The translations under genes and the position numbers were made by a program. From Methylobacterium thuringiense (GTDB taxonomy: Bacteria > Pseudomonadota > Alphaproteobacteria > Rhizobiales > Beijerinckiaceae), in contig NZ_BPRA01000011.1 in NCBI RefSeq assembly GCF_022179645.1, positions 1 through 64,000 on the forward strand: 64,000 bases of DNA, given 5' to 3'. Positions 16,670 through 25,159 of this stretch are shown here, piece by piece. The notes under the pieces are model-generated. The model did no database searches and had not been told where the DNA came from. It was given only the letters and a program-made list of their open reading frames with translations. Numbering within the stretch: the stretch's first letter is position 1; each line of letters opens with the position of its first letter.

Positions 16670-18148
16670 TTGGCCACCATCATCCCCGTCGCCTCCTTCG
16701 ACTACGTGGTGTTCGGCGCAACCGGCGACCTGACCCGGCGCAAGCTGCTGCCCGCCCTGTACTATCGGTTCCGCGACGGCCAGATCCCCGGCTCGAGCCG
16801 CATCATCGGAGCCTCGCGCACGGAGCTGTCGACCGAGGCCTTTCGCGATCGGGCACGGGAGGCCCTGCGCGAGTTCGTGCCCTCGCATCATCTCGACGAG
16901 GCCTCGCTCACGAGCTTCGTCGACCACGTGCAGTACGTCGCGGTCGACGCCCTCGGCGACGACGGCTGGGACGAACTGAAGGCGCTGCTCGACGAGCGGC
17001 CCGACCAGATCCGGCCGTTCTACCTCGCTACCTCGCCCGACCTCTACGGTGCGATCTGCCGGAACATCGAGCGCTGCGGCCTCGTCGGCGAGAAGACCCG
17101 CGTGGTGCTGGAGAAGCCGATCGGCAAGGACCTGAAATCCGCCCAGGCCATCAACGACAGCGTCGGGGCGGTCTTCCCCGAGAGCCAGATCTTCCGGATC
17201 GACCATTATCTCGGCAAGGAGACGGTGCAGAACCTGCTGGCTCTGCGCTTCGCCAACACCATCTTCGAGCGGCTCTGGAACGCCGACGTCATCGACCACG
17301 TCCAGATCACGGTGGGCGAGACGGTCGGCGTCGAGGGCCGCGGCGGCTATTACGACACCTCCGGCGCGCTGCGCGACATGGTGCAGAACCACATCCTGCA
17401 GCTGCTCTGCCTGACCGCCATGGAGAGCCCGCTCTCGCTCGACGCCAACTCGGTGCGCGACGAGAAGCTGAAGGTGCTGCGCGCCCTCAAGCCCATCACC
17501 CCGGCGGACGTGCAGGCGGTCACGGTGCGCGGCCAGTACGCGGCGGGCGCGGTCGCGGGCAAGAGCGTCCCGAGCTACCAGACCGACCTCGGCGGCGATT
17601 CCACCAGCCGCACCGAGACCTTCGTCGCCCTGAAGCTCGAGGTGCGCTCCGCCCGCTGGGCCGGGGTGCCGTTCTACCTGCGTACCGGCAAGCGCCTGCC
17701 GAGCAAGCATTCCGAGATCGTGGTGCAGTTCCGCGCTTCGCCGTTCTCGATCTTCCCCGACGAGGCCTTCGGGCGCGAGCCGAACCGGCTCGTGATCCGG
17801 CTGCAGCCGGAGGAGGGCATGAAGCTCGAGGTGATGACCAAGGATCCCGGCCCCGGCGGCATGCGCCTGAGGCCGACCAACCTCGACATCTCCTTCGAGG
17901 AGACCTTCAAGCAGCGCTATCCCGATTCCTACGAGCGCCTGCTGATGGACGTGGTGCGCGGCAACGCCACCCTGTTCATGCGCCGCGACGAGGTCGAGGC
18001 CGCCTGGGAATGGGCCGACAGGCTGCTCCAGGCCTGGGCCGACCGTCCCGAGCCGCCGCGCCCCTACGCCGCGGGAAGCTGGGGGCCGACCGCTGCGATC
18101 GCCCTGATCGAGCGCGACGGGCGCACCTGGCACGAAGAGATCCGCTGA
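16670..18148 (+). CDS. zwf: Glucose-6-phosphate 1-dehydrogenase
   Basis: A 492-aa enzyme oxidising glucose-6-phosphate to 6-phosphogluconolactone with NAD(P)+, the entry to the oxidative pentose phosphate/Entner-Doudoroff routes. The nucleotide-binding motif is GATGDLTRRK (residues 16-25). The active site is RIDHYLGKE (176-184), with His179 in the substrate-binding motif. Length is normal. The start is TTG 16670 with GGGAG upstream; no ATG or GTG lies closer to the conserved N-terminus. Monocistronic by position, as pgl and edd are not next to it. Confidence 0.95.
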   Translation: MATIIPVASFDYVVFGATGDLTRRKLLPALYYRFRDGQIPGSSRIIGASRTELSTEAFRDRAREALREFVPSHHLDEASLTSFVDHVQYVAVDALGDDGWDELKALLDERPDQIRPFYLATSPDLYGAICRNIERCGLVGEKTRVVLEKPIGKDLKSAQAINDSVGAVFPESQIFRIDHYLGKETVQNLLALRFANTIFERLWNADVIDHVQITVGETVGVEGRGGYYDTSGALRDMVQNHILQLLCLTAMESPLSLDANSVRDEKLKVLRALKPITPADVQAVTVRGQYAAGAVAGKSVPSYQTDLGGDSTSRTETFVALKLEVRSARWAGVPFYLRTGKRLPSKHSEIVVQFRASPFSIFPDEAFGREPNRLVIRLQPEEGMKLEVMTKDPGPGGMRLRPTNLDISFEETFKQRYPDSYERLLMDVVRGNATLFMRRDEVEAAWEWADRLLQAWADRPEPPRPYAAGSWGPTAAIALIERDGRTWHEEIR

Positions 18149-18266
18149 CCCGGCGGCAATCGTTCGTCCTGCATGTTTCGCCCCGCAGGCCGTCGCGGAC
18201 CGGCGCCGTTTCGACGGACAGCCGCGCTGCACGTATACAACCGTACATAGCATCTCAAAATCGACC

Positions 18267-18291
18267 GGAACGCGCCCACAGGAGGCACGTT
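18267..18291 (+). promoter_or_regulatory. EcfG-type general stress response promoter
   Basis: GGAAC (18267-18271), exactly 16 bp, then CGTT (18288-18291). This is the full consensus recognised by EcfG, the sigma factor of the PhyR-NepR-EcfG general stress response known from Methylobacterium. It lies about 60 bp before the sensor-protein start. Confidence 0.7.
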
Positions 18292-18351
18292 GACCGCCGC
18301 GAGCCCATGGATCGAGACGGGCCGTGCACTCATCGCAGATCGAACGGCGGA

Positions 18352-19401
18352 ATGGTTTCGGACACCCCACCGACAGACACGACACCGGAGGCGGCCCCGC
18401 GGGCCGTCTGCGACGATTTTCGCCGGTTCGCGGATTACGTGCCCCTGATGATGTGGCGCTCGGACCCGCGTGGCCGGGCGTTGCATCACAACGAGTGCTG
18501 GCTTCAGTTCACCGGGCGGCCGCGTGAGGAAGAGCTCGGCGACGGCTGGCGCAGCGGCCTTCACCCGGACGATTTCGAGCGTCACGCCCAGATCGCCGCC
18601 GAGGCCTTCGAGGCGCGTGAGCCCTTCAGCATCGAATTCCGCCTGCGCCGGAACGACGGCTCCTATCGCTGGCTGCTCGACACCGCCCGGCCGCTCGTCG
18701 AGGACGGCACCTTCACCGGCTATCTCGGCTCCTGCTTCGACATCACGGACCGCAAGAACGCCGAGGATCATGCCGAGGCGGCGCTGGTCGAGAAGGAGAC
18801 GCTGCTCGCCGAGATCTATCACCGGGTCCGCAACAACCTGCAGGTGATGGTCAGCCTGATCGGCCTCTACGGCCGGGCCGCGCCCGAGCCGTGCCGGGGT
18901 AGCTTCGATGCGCTGGGACAGCGCGTGCGCGCCATCGCCCTGGTGCAGCAGCACCTGCACGAGGCCCCGCACATCGCTTCGATCGACCTGCGCGACTACC
19001 TGCACCGCCTCGCCTCCGGTCTCGGCCAGCTGCGCCGGGCGGGCCGCATCGGCGTCACCGTCGGCGGATCGGGCACCAGTCTGGTCGAGCCGCGCACCGC
19101 CAACGCACTGGGCATGATCGTCGCGGAGGTGGTGGCCGAATGCCTCGACGCCACCGCGGAATCGGTGAGCTGCGGCATCGGTATCGATATCGTCGCGGGC
19201 GTCGGCGAACCGGTGCGGTTGTCGATCGTCTCGGGATCGGGGGAGGCGGCCGCCGCGGGCAAGCCGGGCGTGCCGAAGCTCGGACCCCGGTTGATCGCGG
19301 CCTATGCGGCCCAGGCCGAGATCGCGGTGAGCGGCGACGCCACCCGCGCGCATCCCCTCGACCTGCAGCTGCCCGAGGCGCGGGTGCACGGTCCCGGCTG
19401 A
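18352..19401 (+). CDS. PAS/HisKA_2 sensor histidine kinase-like protein with degenerate ATPase domain
   Basis: A 349-aa soluble protein. A PAS domain spans about residues 20-135 (PLMMWRSDPRGRALHHNECW ... CFDITDRKNAEDH). A HisKA_2 dimerisation/phosphoacceptor motif follows with His157 in EIYHRVRNNLQVMVSLI. The C-terminal region corresponds to an HATPase_c domain, but where the N-box Asn is expected it reads AEVVAECLDA, and the G-box is replaced by SGSGEAAAAG, so ATP binding is questionable. ATG 18352 was chosen; ATG 18307 is in frame. An EcfG promoter lies directly upstream, suggesting a role in the general stress response. No response regulator gene is adjacent. Confidence 0.83.
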   Translation: MVSDTPPTDTTPEAAPRAVCDDFRRFADYVPLMMWRSDPRGRALHHNECWLQFTGRPREEELGDGWRSGLHPDDFERHAQIAAEAFEAREPFSIEFRLRRNDGSYRWLLDTARPLVEDGTFTGYLGSCFDITDRKNAEDHAEAALVEKETLLAEIYHRVRNNLQVMVSLIGLYGRAAPEPCRGSFDALGQRVRAIALVQQHLHEAPHIASIDLRDYLHRLASGLGQLRRAGRIGVTVGGSGTSLVEPRTANALGMIVAEVVAECLDATAESVSCGIGIDIVAGVGEPVRLSIVSGSGEAAAAGKPGVPKLGPRLIAAYAAQAEIAVSGDATRAHPLDLQLPEARVHGPG

Positions 19402-19489
19402 TCCGGCGCAGGCCGGATGGATCGCCTCGCGACGCCGCCCGGCCTATATCGGTCCCAGGACACAACACCCGACGAGTTCGACCGCTTCC

Positions 19490-19915
19490 ATGCTGCCTCC
19501 CATCGACGACATCATCGACAACTTCGAGCTGATCGAGGATTGGGAGCAGCGCTACGGCTACATCATCGAGCTCGGCCGCGAGATGGAGGCTCTGCCCGAA
19601 GCCCGGCAGACAGAGGACAACCGCGTGCATGGCTGCGAGAGCCAGGTCTGGCTCGACGTCGGACTCGACCCGGCCGCCCCGGAGCCGCGCCTGTCGCTGC
19701 GCGGCGACAGCGATTCCAGCATCGTGCGCGGCTTCGTCGCCCTGATGGTCTCGCTCTACGATGGCAAGACGCCTCAGGACGCCGCGACCACCGACGGCCT
19801 CGATATCTTCCGCCGGCTCGATTTCGGTTCGCACGTGACGTCGAAGCGCTCCAACGGCGTGCGGGCCATGGTGGCGCGCATCCAGCACGACGCGAAGCGC
19901 TTCGCGGCGGCTTGA
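19490..19915 (+). CDS. sufE: SufE family sulfur-acceptor protein
   Basis: A 141-aa cytoplasmic protein that accepts persulfide sulfur from the cysteine desulfurase SufS and passes it to the Fe-S scaffold. The reactive residue is Cys49 in VHGCESQVW, and the flanking MLPPIDDIIDNFELIEDWEQRY is family-typical. Length is normal. It lies apart from any suf operon in this window, between the sensor protein and hisN on the same strand, a stand-alone placement common in alphaproteobacteria. Confidence 0.95.
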   Translation: MLPPIDDIIDNFELIEDWEQRYGYIIELGREMEALPEARQTEDNRVHGCESQVWLDVGLDPAAPEPRLSLRGDSDSSIVRGFVALMVSLYDGKTPQDAATTDGLDIFRRLDFGSHVTSKRSNGVRAMVARIQHDAKRFAAA

Positions 19916-20016
19916 AATATCGGTGTTGCCGGTTGACCTGGGCCTCGCGAGCAGCCTTCGATCGTGCTCCTTGAGCAGGCTTCGGGCCTCTCGCGAAATC
20001 CAGCGATGGGCCACCA

Positions 20017-20808
20017 ATGAGCGTCGTCGATCTCGCCCGCTTCATGGAGGACCTCGCCACGCAGTCGGGCGCGGCGATCCTGCCGTTCTTCCGCGCGCAT
20101 TTCGGCATGGACGACAAGGCCAGCGGCTCCGGCCGCGGCTTCGATCCGGTGACGGAGGCCGACCGCGCGGCCGAAGCCACCATGCGCCGGATGATCCGGG
20201 CGACCTTTCCGACGCACGGCATCCTCGGCGAGGAATTCGGCGCGGAGCAGACCGACGCCGAATGCGTCTGGGTGCTCGACCCGATCGACGGCACCCGCGC
20301 CTTCATTTCCGGTCTGCCGACCTGGGGCACGCTGATCGGCCTGACCCGGAACGGCACCGCCGTGCGCGGGCTGATGCACCAGCCCTATCTCGGCGAGCGC
20401 TTCCTGGGCGACGGCGGCGGCGCCACCATCCGCACCGCGAAGGGGGAGCGGACTCTCCGCACCCGCCGCACCGACAAACTCGCCGACGCGATCCTGGCGA
20501 CCACCGATCCGCGCCTGTTCGCCGAGGGCGAGGAGCGCGAGCGCTTCGGCCGGATCGAGTCGGCCGTGAAGATGTCGCGCTACGGCACCGATTGCTACGC
20601 CTATTGCATGCTCGCCGCCGGCCAGATCGACCTTGTGGTGGAAGCCGGCCTGCAGCCCTACGACATCGTCGCCCTGATCCCGATCGTCGCGGGCGCCGGC
20701 GGGGTGATCACCTCCTGGGACGGCGGCCCGGCGACGGGCGGCGGCCGCGTCGTCGCTGCGGGCGACCGCCGCCTGCACGAGCAGGCGCTGGCGATCCTCA
20801 ATCCGTAA
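20017..20808 (+). CDS. hisN: Histidinol-phosphatase, inositol monophosphatase superfamily
   Basis: A 263-aa Mg2+-dependent phosphatase. Metal-binding motifs: DPVTEADRAAE, GEEFG (residues 71-75) and WVLDPIDGTRAF, with Asp88 and Asp91 as ligands, followed by ISGLPTWGTLIGL, which marks the histidinol-phosphatase group rather than true inositol phosphatases. A C-terminal AGLQPYDIVALIPIVAGAGG holds the last Asp. It catalyses the penultimate step of histidine synthesis. It follows sufE by about 100 bp and is convergent with mxaB. Confidence 0.9.
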   Translation: MSVVDLARFMEDLATQSGAAILPFFRAHFGMDDKASGSGRGFDPVTEADRAAEATMRRMIRATFPTHGILGEEFGAEQTDAECVWVLDPIDGTRAFISGLPTWGTLIGLTRNGTAVRGLMHQPYLGERFLGDGGGATIRTAKGERTLRTRRTDKLADAILATTDPRLFAEGEERERFGRIESAVKMSRYGTDCYAYCMLAAGQIDLVVEAGLQPYDIVALIPIVAGAGGVITSWDGGPATGGGRVVAAGDRRLHEQALAILNP

Positions 20809-21148
20809 TCCGATCCCGCCATCGTGGCGCTGCGTTTGCGATGAAGCTGGAGGATTGTGGTGGCTACCGGAAGCGTCGCGGTCCAAGGCGCGAGCTATCA
20901 GACCGTTTCCGGTCGATGCCACGGCCCTTTCCCGGACACCTGGAACGCAGTGGAAGGTGATCCGGGACCCAGCGCAAATATAAGGGCCGCGCCAGCGGCT
21001 CGATTCGAACGGCGCAGACGTTTCGACGCTTCGCGACGTCCTCATGCTGGACCCCGGATCGGGTTCCGCTGACGCTCCACCCGTCCAGGGAAGGGGGCGG
21101 GGTACGCCGAAGGAGTTCAACCAGAAACGGTATCACCTCCCGGAGCGA
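20809..21148. other. Non-coding gap between convergent hisN and mxaB
   Basis: 340 bp with no supportable gene. No clear rho-independent terminator for either gene is visible. Short GGACCC / GGGTTCC-like words occur but do not form a convincing repeat. Confidence 0.5.
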
Positions 21149-21859
21149 TCACACTCCCATGTCGAGCTTGTTCCGGCTCACCGCGACGTGGATCAGCTCC
21201 GCCAGCGTCTGCACGCCGAGCTTCTGGCGCATGCTGGAGCAGGCGCCGATGACCGTGCGGTAGCTCACCGAGAGGTTGTCCGCGATGACGCGGTAGGACT
21301 TGCCCTTGCTCAGCAGCGAGAGGATCTGCAGCTCCCGGGCGTTGAGCGTGCCGAGCGGCGGGCCATGCCCGCGCATGTTGAGCATGGCGACTTTGGTGGC
21401 AAGCCGGTGTTCGAGGAAGCCGCGCCCGGCCCGCACCGTGGTGAAGGCCTCGACGATCGTCGCCGTCGGCGCATCCTTGAGGACGTAGCCGAGCGCCCCG
21501 CTTTCGAGGGCGCGCGACACCACCACCGGATCGTCGTGCATGCTGAAGGCGAGGACGCGCACGTCCGGCTGCAGCGCGCGCATCCGCCGGATCAGCGACA
21601 GGCCCGAGAGATCCCGGTCCTGAAAGCTGAGGTCGGCGACCACCATGCCGGGGCGGAGCTTGTGGAAGATCCGGTATCCCGAGACGATGTCGCCGGCCTC
21701 GTGGATCCGCTCGATCCCGAGGCTCTCCGACAGATCCTCCACCACGTGGCGGAACCCGCTCAACACGACCGGGTGATCGTCGACGAGGAGGACGCTCGTC
21801 GGCGTCGCCGCCTCGCCGCGGGGATCGCCCCTGGACCGGGTGCTGCGCTCGACGGCCAT
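21149..21859 (-). CDS. mxaB: Response regulator MxaB, controls methanol dehydrogenase genes
   Basis: A 236-aa NarL/LuxR-type response regulator and last gene of the mxa operon. Receiver domain residues 22-140: acidic pair Asp27/Asp28 (LLVDDHP), probable phospho-acceptor Asp76 (VVAD), conserved Lys128 (LKDA). LuxR helix-turn-helix at about 171-225 (LNARELQILSLLSKGKSYRVIADNLSVSYRTV). In Methylobacterium, MxaB is required for mxa expression. The start at 21859 shares one base with the mxaH stop, indicating translational coupling. No cognate kinase gene is nearby. Confidence 0.9.
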   Translation of the reverse strand: MAVERSTRSRGDPRGEAATPTSVLLVDDHPVVLSGFRHVVEDLSESLGIERIHEAGDIVSGYRIFHKLRPGMVVADLSFQDRDLSGLSLIRRMRALQPDVRVLAFSMHDDPVVVSRALESGALGYVLKDAPTATIVEAFTTVRAGRGFLEHRLATKVAMLNMRGHGPPLGTLNARELQILSLLSKGKSYRVIADNLSVSYRTVIGACSSMRQKLGVQTLAELIHVAVSRNKLDMGV

Positions 21860-22380
21860 CACGGCTTGGCCTTCTCCTCGCGCTGCGCGCCATAGCGTTC
21901 CGCGAGCTTGACGAGCGTCGCGTCGCGGTCGTCGCCCTGCTGGCGGGTGTTGTAATAGTGCTGGCACATCTCTCCATAGAGTTGCCGGCCCCGGGCACCC
22001 TGCGCGACGCGGGTCAGGCCCTCGATCAGCGCCTCGTAGCCCTCCTTCTTGCCGGCCTCGCCGAGCATCTGGCCGAGCTGCACCGTGCGGTTGGCGATCA
22101 TGCGCGGGTCCTCGATGAAGAAGGACTGCGCTCGGCCGAGGCTGCGCCGCATCTGCGCGCTCGCCGCGTCGTCGTTCGGCACCGGCTTCCCGGCCTCGCG
22201 GCTCGCGAGCCAGCGGCCGGTCTCCATCGGATCCGTCGGCGAGAGCCAGGCCGGGATGTCGGCATCCGACTGCGTCGCGACGATGGCCTGATCCTCGCTC
22301 TTGGTCTCGGCCTCGTCCCCGCCACCGCAGCCGCCGAGGGCGAGGAGGACGACGACCGGAAGAAGCGCCGGGGCCCTCAT
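21859..22380 (-). CDS. mxaH: MxaH, putative lipoprotein of the methanol oxidation operon
   Basis: A 173-aa protein with a signal ending in the lipobox LGGC (Cys18), followed by a short acidic linker and a mostly helical domain with no known fold. It lies in the conserved place between mxaE and mxaB; the name rests on synteny. Its precise role in methanol oxidation is unknown. The start overlaps the mxaE stop by 4 nt (ATGA) and its stop overlaps the mxaB start by 1 nt, so the three genes are tightly coupled. Confidence 0.82.
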   Translation of the reverse strand: MRAPALLPVVVLLALGGCGGGDEAETKSEDQAIVATQSDADIPAWLSPTDPMETGRWLASREAGKPVPNDDAASAQMRRSLGRAQSFFIEDPRMIANRTVQLGQMLGEAGKKEGYEALIEGLTRVAQGARGRQLYGEMCQHYYNTRQQGDDRDATLVKLAERYGAQREEKAKP

Positions 22381-23333
22381 CGGACGGCCTCCCCGCCCTG
22401 CGACAGGCCGAGATTGCGCGGCCCCTCGCCGACCTTGATCCGGCCGGTTTCGCTGAGGGTCGACAGATCGATCACCGAGACGTCCTCCGAGAACCAGTTG
22501 GCGACATAGGCGCGCGTGCCGCTGACCACGATGCCCTCCGGATAGCGCCCGACCTTGACGGTGCCGGTGACCGCGAGGCTCGCCGCGTCGACGACCGAGA
22601 CCGTGCCGGCATGCTGGTTGGTGACGAGCACCCGTAGGCCGTCGACGCTCGTCGCGACGCCGTAGGGCATCTTGCCGACGGGCACGGTGGCGATGCGCTT
22701 CAGCGCCGCCGTATCGATCACGCTGAGATCGTTGCTGCGTACGTTCGCGACGTACAGCCTGTCCTGCGCGGGGCTCAAGCCCAGGGCGAACGGCGCTTCG
22801 CCGACGGGAATCGTGGCGATCCGCTCCATGCGGGCGGTGTCGATCACGCTGACCTGATGGCTCTCGCGGTCGGCGACCCAGAGCCGGCCGGCCCGGTCGA
22901 GCACGAGGTTCGCCGGATCCTTGCCCACGGCGACGCCGCCCTCCACGGCTCCGGTCTCGGTTGAGAGGCGCACGACCCGGGCCGCCTTCCAATCCCCGAG
23001 ATAGAGGTAGCGGCCCTGCGGCTCGACCGCGATGCCGAAGGCCTGCCCCGCATAGGGCAGGCGCTTCAGCACCCGGCTGGTGCCGCCCTCGACGATCGTG
23101 ATCGCGCCATGGTCGGGATGCGAGAGGTAGAGCCGGCCCTGCGCATCCGCCGCCACCCCCGCCGGCCCGGCCCGGACGTCCAGGGTCGCCGTGACGCTGT
23201 CCGTGCCGGTGTCGATCCGGGCGAGCTGCCCGGCCTCCTGGCTGGCGACGAAGACCGAGGCGGCGGAGGCGGGAGAGGGCAGGGCGGCGAGCAGGCTGAG
23301 CAATAGCGCCGTGCCGAACCGGGCGGATCGCAT
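22377..23333 (-). CDS. mxaE: MxaE, periplasmic YVTN-repeat beta-propeller protein
   Basis: A 318-aa exported protein: signal peptide residues 1-24 (LLLSLLAALPSPASA), then about seven beta-propeller repeats of YVTN/NHL type, each with a core like VSVIDTARMERIATIPVGEAP and LYVAN. It occupies the mxaE position and is probably a periplasmic helper of methanol dehydrogenase; no enzymatic function is established. The open frame extends 97 codons upstream, but that part translates two palindromic repeats, so ATG 23333 is the real start. It is separated from mxaD by a 287-bp repeat-filled gap. Confidence 0.85.
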   Translation of the reverse strand: MRSARFGTALLLSLLAALPSPASAASVFVASQEAGQLARIDTGTDSVTATLDVRAGPAGVAADAQGRLYLSHPDHGAITIVEGGTSRVLKRLPYAGQAFGIAVEPQGRYLYLGDWKAARVVRLSTETGAVEGGVAVGKDPANLVLDRAGRLWVADRESHQVSVIDTARMERIATIPVGEAPFALGLSPAQDRLYVANVRSNDLSVIDTAALKRIATVPVGKMPYGVATSVDGLRVLVTNQHAGTVSVVDAASLAVTGTVKVGRYPEGIVVSGTRAYVANWFSEDVSVIDLSTLSETGRIKVGEGPRNLGLSQGGEAVR

Positions 23334-23358
23334 CGCTGCGGCCGGTCCTCGTCCCGCA

Positions 23359-23453
23359 CCGTCATCGCGAGCCGCAGGCGAAGCGATCCAGGGCCACACT
23401 CGCCACGTCGGCGCGTTGGCCCTGGATTGCTTCGTTCCGCTCGCAATGACGGG
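23359..23453. repeat. Palindromic repeat, family D
   Basis: Inverted arms CCGTCATCGCGAGC-(GCAGGCGAAGCGATCCAGGGCC) and (GGCCCTGGATTGCTTCG)-CCGCTCGCAATGACGGG around a short centre. This is the widespread TCATTGCGAGC...AAGCAATCCAGG type of repeat. A shorter copy is at 60719-60753. It lies between mxaE and mxaD, next to a family A element. Confidence 0.85.
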
Positions 23454-23467
23454 TGGGCATTCTTCCG

Positions 23468-23580
23468 CCTCTCCTCTCGATCCTGGGAAGGAGTGGGAGG
23501 TGGGGGTGGGTCCGCCGGGCTCCGATGCAGACAAGCGGAACCACCCCCACCCCTGGTCCCTCCCCACAAGGGGGAGGGGA
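23468..23580. repeat. Palindromic repeat, family A copy 1 (diverged)
   Basis: About 113 bp. The right half is intact (GCGGAACCACCCCCACCC ... CTCCCCACAAGGGGGAG); the left half is degraded (CTCGATCCTGGGAAGGAG instead of the CTCCCCCTTGTGGGGAGG arm). Located in the mxaE-mxaD gap, 14 bp from the family D element. Confidence 0.8.
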
Positions 23581-23620
23581 ACGAGGGAGGTGCTTCGCCC
23601 GTCCTTTGCTCCCACGAGAC

Positions 23621-24154
23621 TCATTGGGTCGCGGCGCCCTCGACCTTGGCCTTCAACCCCTTGAGGCCATCACCGAAAAAGGCGTTCATCGCCGTCTTGC
23701 CGGCCTCGTCGGAGAGGTTCTCGGGCGGCTCGTTGCCAGTGTCGCCCCGGTAGAAGCGGCCCATCCATGCCACCTTCGAGCCCTCGCCGTCGGGGCTCAC
23801 GGTGAGTGTCGCGGAGTAGGACGAGACCGGCAGCGCCTTCAGGTCGGCATCGCCCGAGCGATAGGAATAGGTGAAGCCCTCGGCCTTGTATTCGTCGAGG
23901 CTCTCCTTGAGGACGCCGCCGTTCTTGAGGGTGATCGTGCGGGTGCCGCCGTCCTTGCTCCCCTTGTCGCCCTCGCTCTTCTCGACGGCGGGGTGCCAGG
24001 CCTTGATGCCGGAGAAATCGCCGACGACCTTCCAGACCGCGTCCGGCTTGGCCTTGATGGTGATGGATTGGTCGATCTTCTGCGGCGTTGGGCCGTGGGC
24101 GAGGGCGGCGGTCGCGGCCAGGGCGAGGACGATCGCGGGTGTCGCAAGACGCAT
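23621..24154 (-). CDS. mxaD: MxaD, periplasmic SRPBCC-fold protein
   Basis: A 177-aa protein with signal peptide 1-19 (LATPAIVLALAATAALA) and an SRPBCC (START-like) domain over the rest: ITIKAKPDAVWKVVGDFSGIKAWHPAV, LKESLDEY, VAWMGRFYRG. In M. extorquens the MxaD 17-kDa periplasmic protein stimulates the interaction between methanol dehydrogenase and cytochrome cL. It starts 3 bp after the mxaL stop, so it is coupled to the maturation genes upstream. After its stop comes the repeat-filled gap before mxaE. Confidence 0.92.
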   Translation of the reverse strand: MRLATPAIVLALAATAALAHGPTPQKIDQSITIKAKPDAVWKVVGDFSGIKAWHPAVEKSEGDKGSKDGGTRTITLKNGGVLKESLDEYKAEGFTYSYRSGDADLKALPVSSYSATLTVSPDGEGSKVAWMGRFYRGDTGNEPPENLSDEAGKTAMNAFFGDGLKGLKAKVEGAATQ

Positions 24155-24157
24155 GGT

Positions 24158-25159
24158 TCAGGCTTTCTTCCAGCGGAGGGGACGGGAGCCGCCCCGCCGC
24201 ACCAGCGCACGCAGCGGCCGGACGGCGAAGACGGCGAGCAGCAGCGCCAGGGCGGCGCTGCCGAGGAGAGGGCGGAGATCGAGGCTGCCGGGAAGCGGGC
24301 GGGGCGTGCCGGCGTCGAGCAGCGGCCGCAGCAGGCCGCCGGGGCCGTCGAGATGGGCGTAGGCGAGGCCGGTCTCGCCCGCGAGCGTCTTCAGGTACGG
24401 CTCGCGCACGGAGGACAGGTGCTCGGTGCCCTTCGCGGCCGTACCGCCGAAGGGGGCGTTGCGGGCGTCGTAGCCGGGGCGGTTCTCGGCGTCGGTGGGC
24501 GGAGGCCCGAAGCGATTCTCCTGCTGCACGTCGGTCTCGCCGTAGAAGCCGGTCTCGCGCCCGCGATCGTCGAATTTCGGGATCTGCGCGAGCGCGGTGC
24601 CGCCCGCCCCGACGATCAGCCCGCGCACGGCCCCGGCCTTGCCCTCGTAGCTCGGGCCGCCGATGCTCGGGAGCGGCGGGGCCTCTTGCCCGTCGGTGAT
24701 GAAGACGAGGTCGGTGCCGAGGCTCGCCGCCATCTCGATGGAGCGGAACAGTCCGGCCGAGATGCGGCTGTCGCCCTCCCAGGCCATGCGCCAGTCGAGC
24801 GACCCCAGCGCCCCGTCGAGGGGCGAGAAGTCGCGGCAGACCTCGATCGGCGTGAATAGCAGGAAGGGGCGGCGCTCGGTGAAGATCGCCAGCGCGAGCC
24901 GCGAGCCGCACGGCAGCTGGCTCACGAGTTCGCGCAGGGCCGCCTTGGCGGTGTCGAGACGGCTCGCCGCGGTTCCGTCGGCGCGCTGGTAGTCGCGCAC
25001 GTTCATGCTGCCCGTGATGTCTACCACGGCCAGCATCTCTATGCCGTCCCGGGTGAGCGGCACGGTCCGCACCGCGAAGGTCGCCAGGACTAGACCCGTC
25101 ACCACGGCAAGCGCCTGCAGGCGACGATCGCACAGGTTGTGGACGAGGGCGCTTCTCAC
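24158..25159 (-). CDS. mxaL: MxaL, vWA-domain protein for methanol dehydrogenase maturation
   Basis: A 333-aa membrane-anchored protein: N-terminal helix around 15-32, a von Willebrand A-like domain with the MIDAS-type motif DITGSMN near residues 43-49 and FITDGQE, and a C-terminal helix around 300-318 followed by a basic tail (RRGGSRPLRWKKA). In Methylobacterium, MxaL is needed with MxaA and MxaK to insert calcium into MDH. It starts with GTG 25159 in a 4-nt overlap (GTGA) with the mxaK stop. Confidence 0.9.
   Translation of the reverse strand: MRSALVHNLCDRRLQALAVVTGLVLATFAVRTVPLTRDGIEMLAVVDITGSMNVRDYQRADGTAASRLDTAKAALRELVSQLPCGSRLALAIFTERRPFLLFTPIEVCRDFSPLDGALGSLDWRMAWEGDSRISAGLFRSIEMAASLGTDLVFITDGQEAPPLPSIGGPSYEGKAGAVRGLIVGAGGTALAQIPKFDDRGRETGFYGETDVQQENRFGPPPTDAENRPGYDARNAPFGGTAAKGTEHLSSVREPYLKTLAGETGLAYAHLDGPGGLLRPLLDAGTPRPLPGSLDLRPLLGSAALALLLAVFAVRPLRALVRRGGSRPLRWKKA

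Noticed and set aside
23334..23624. N-terminal extension of mxaE of 97 codons
   Set aside because: It translates family A and family D repeats; the signal peptide begins at ATG 23333.
23453..24859. Long + strand frame over mxaD and mxaL
   Set aside because: Antisense shadow; composition is low in complexity and it begins in a palindromic repeat.
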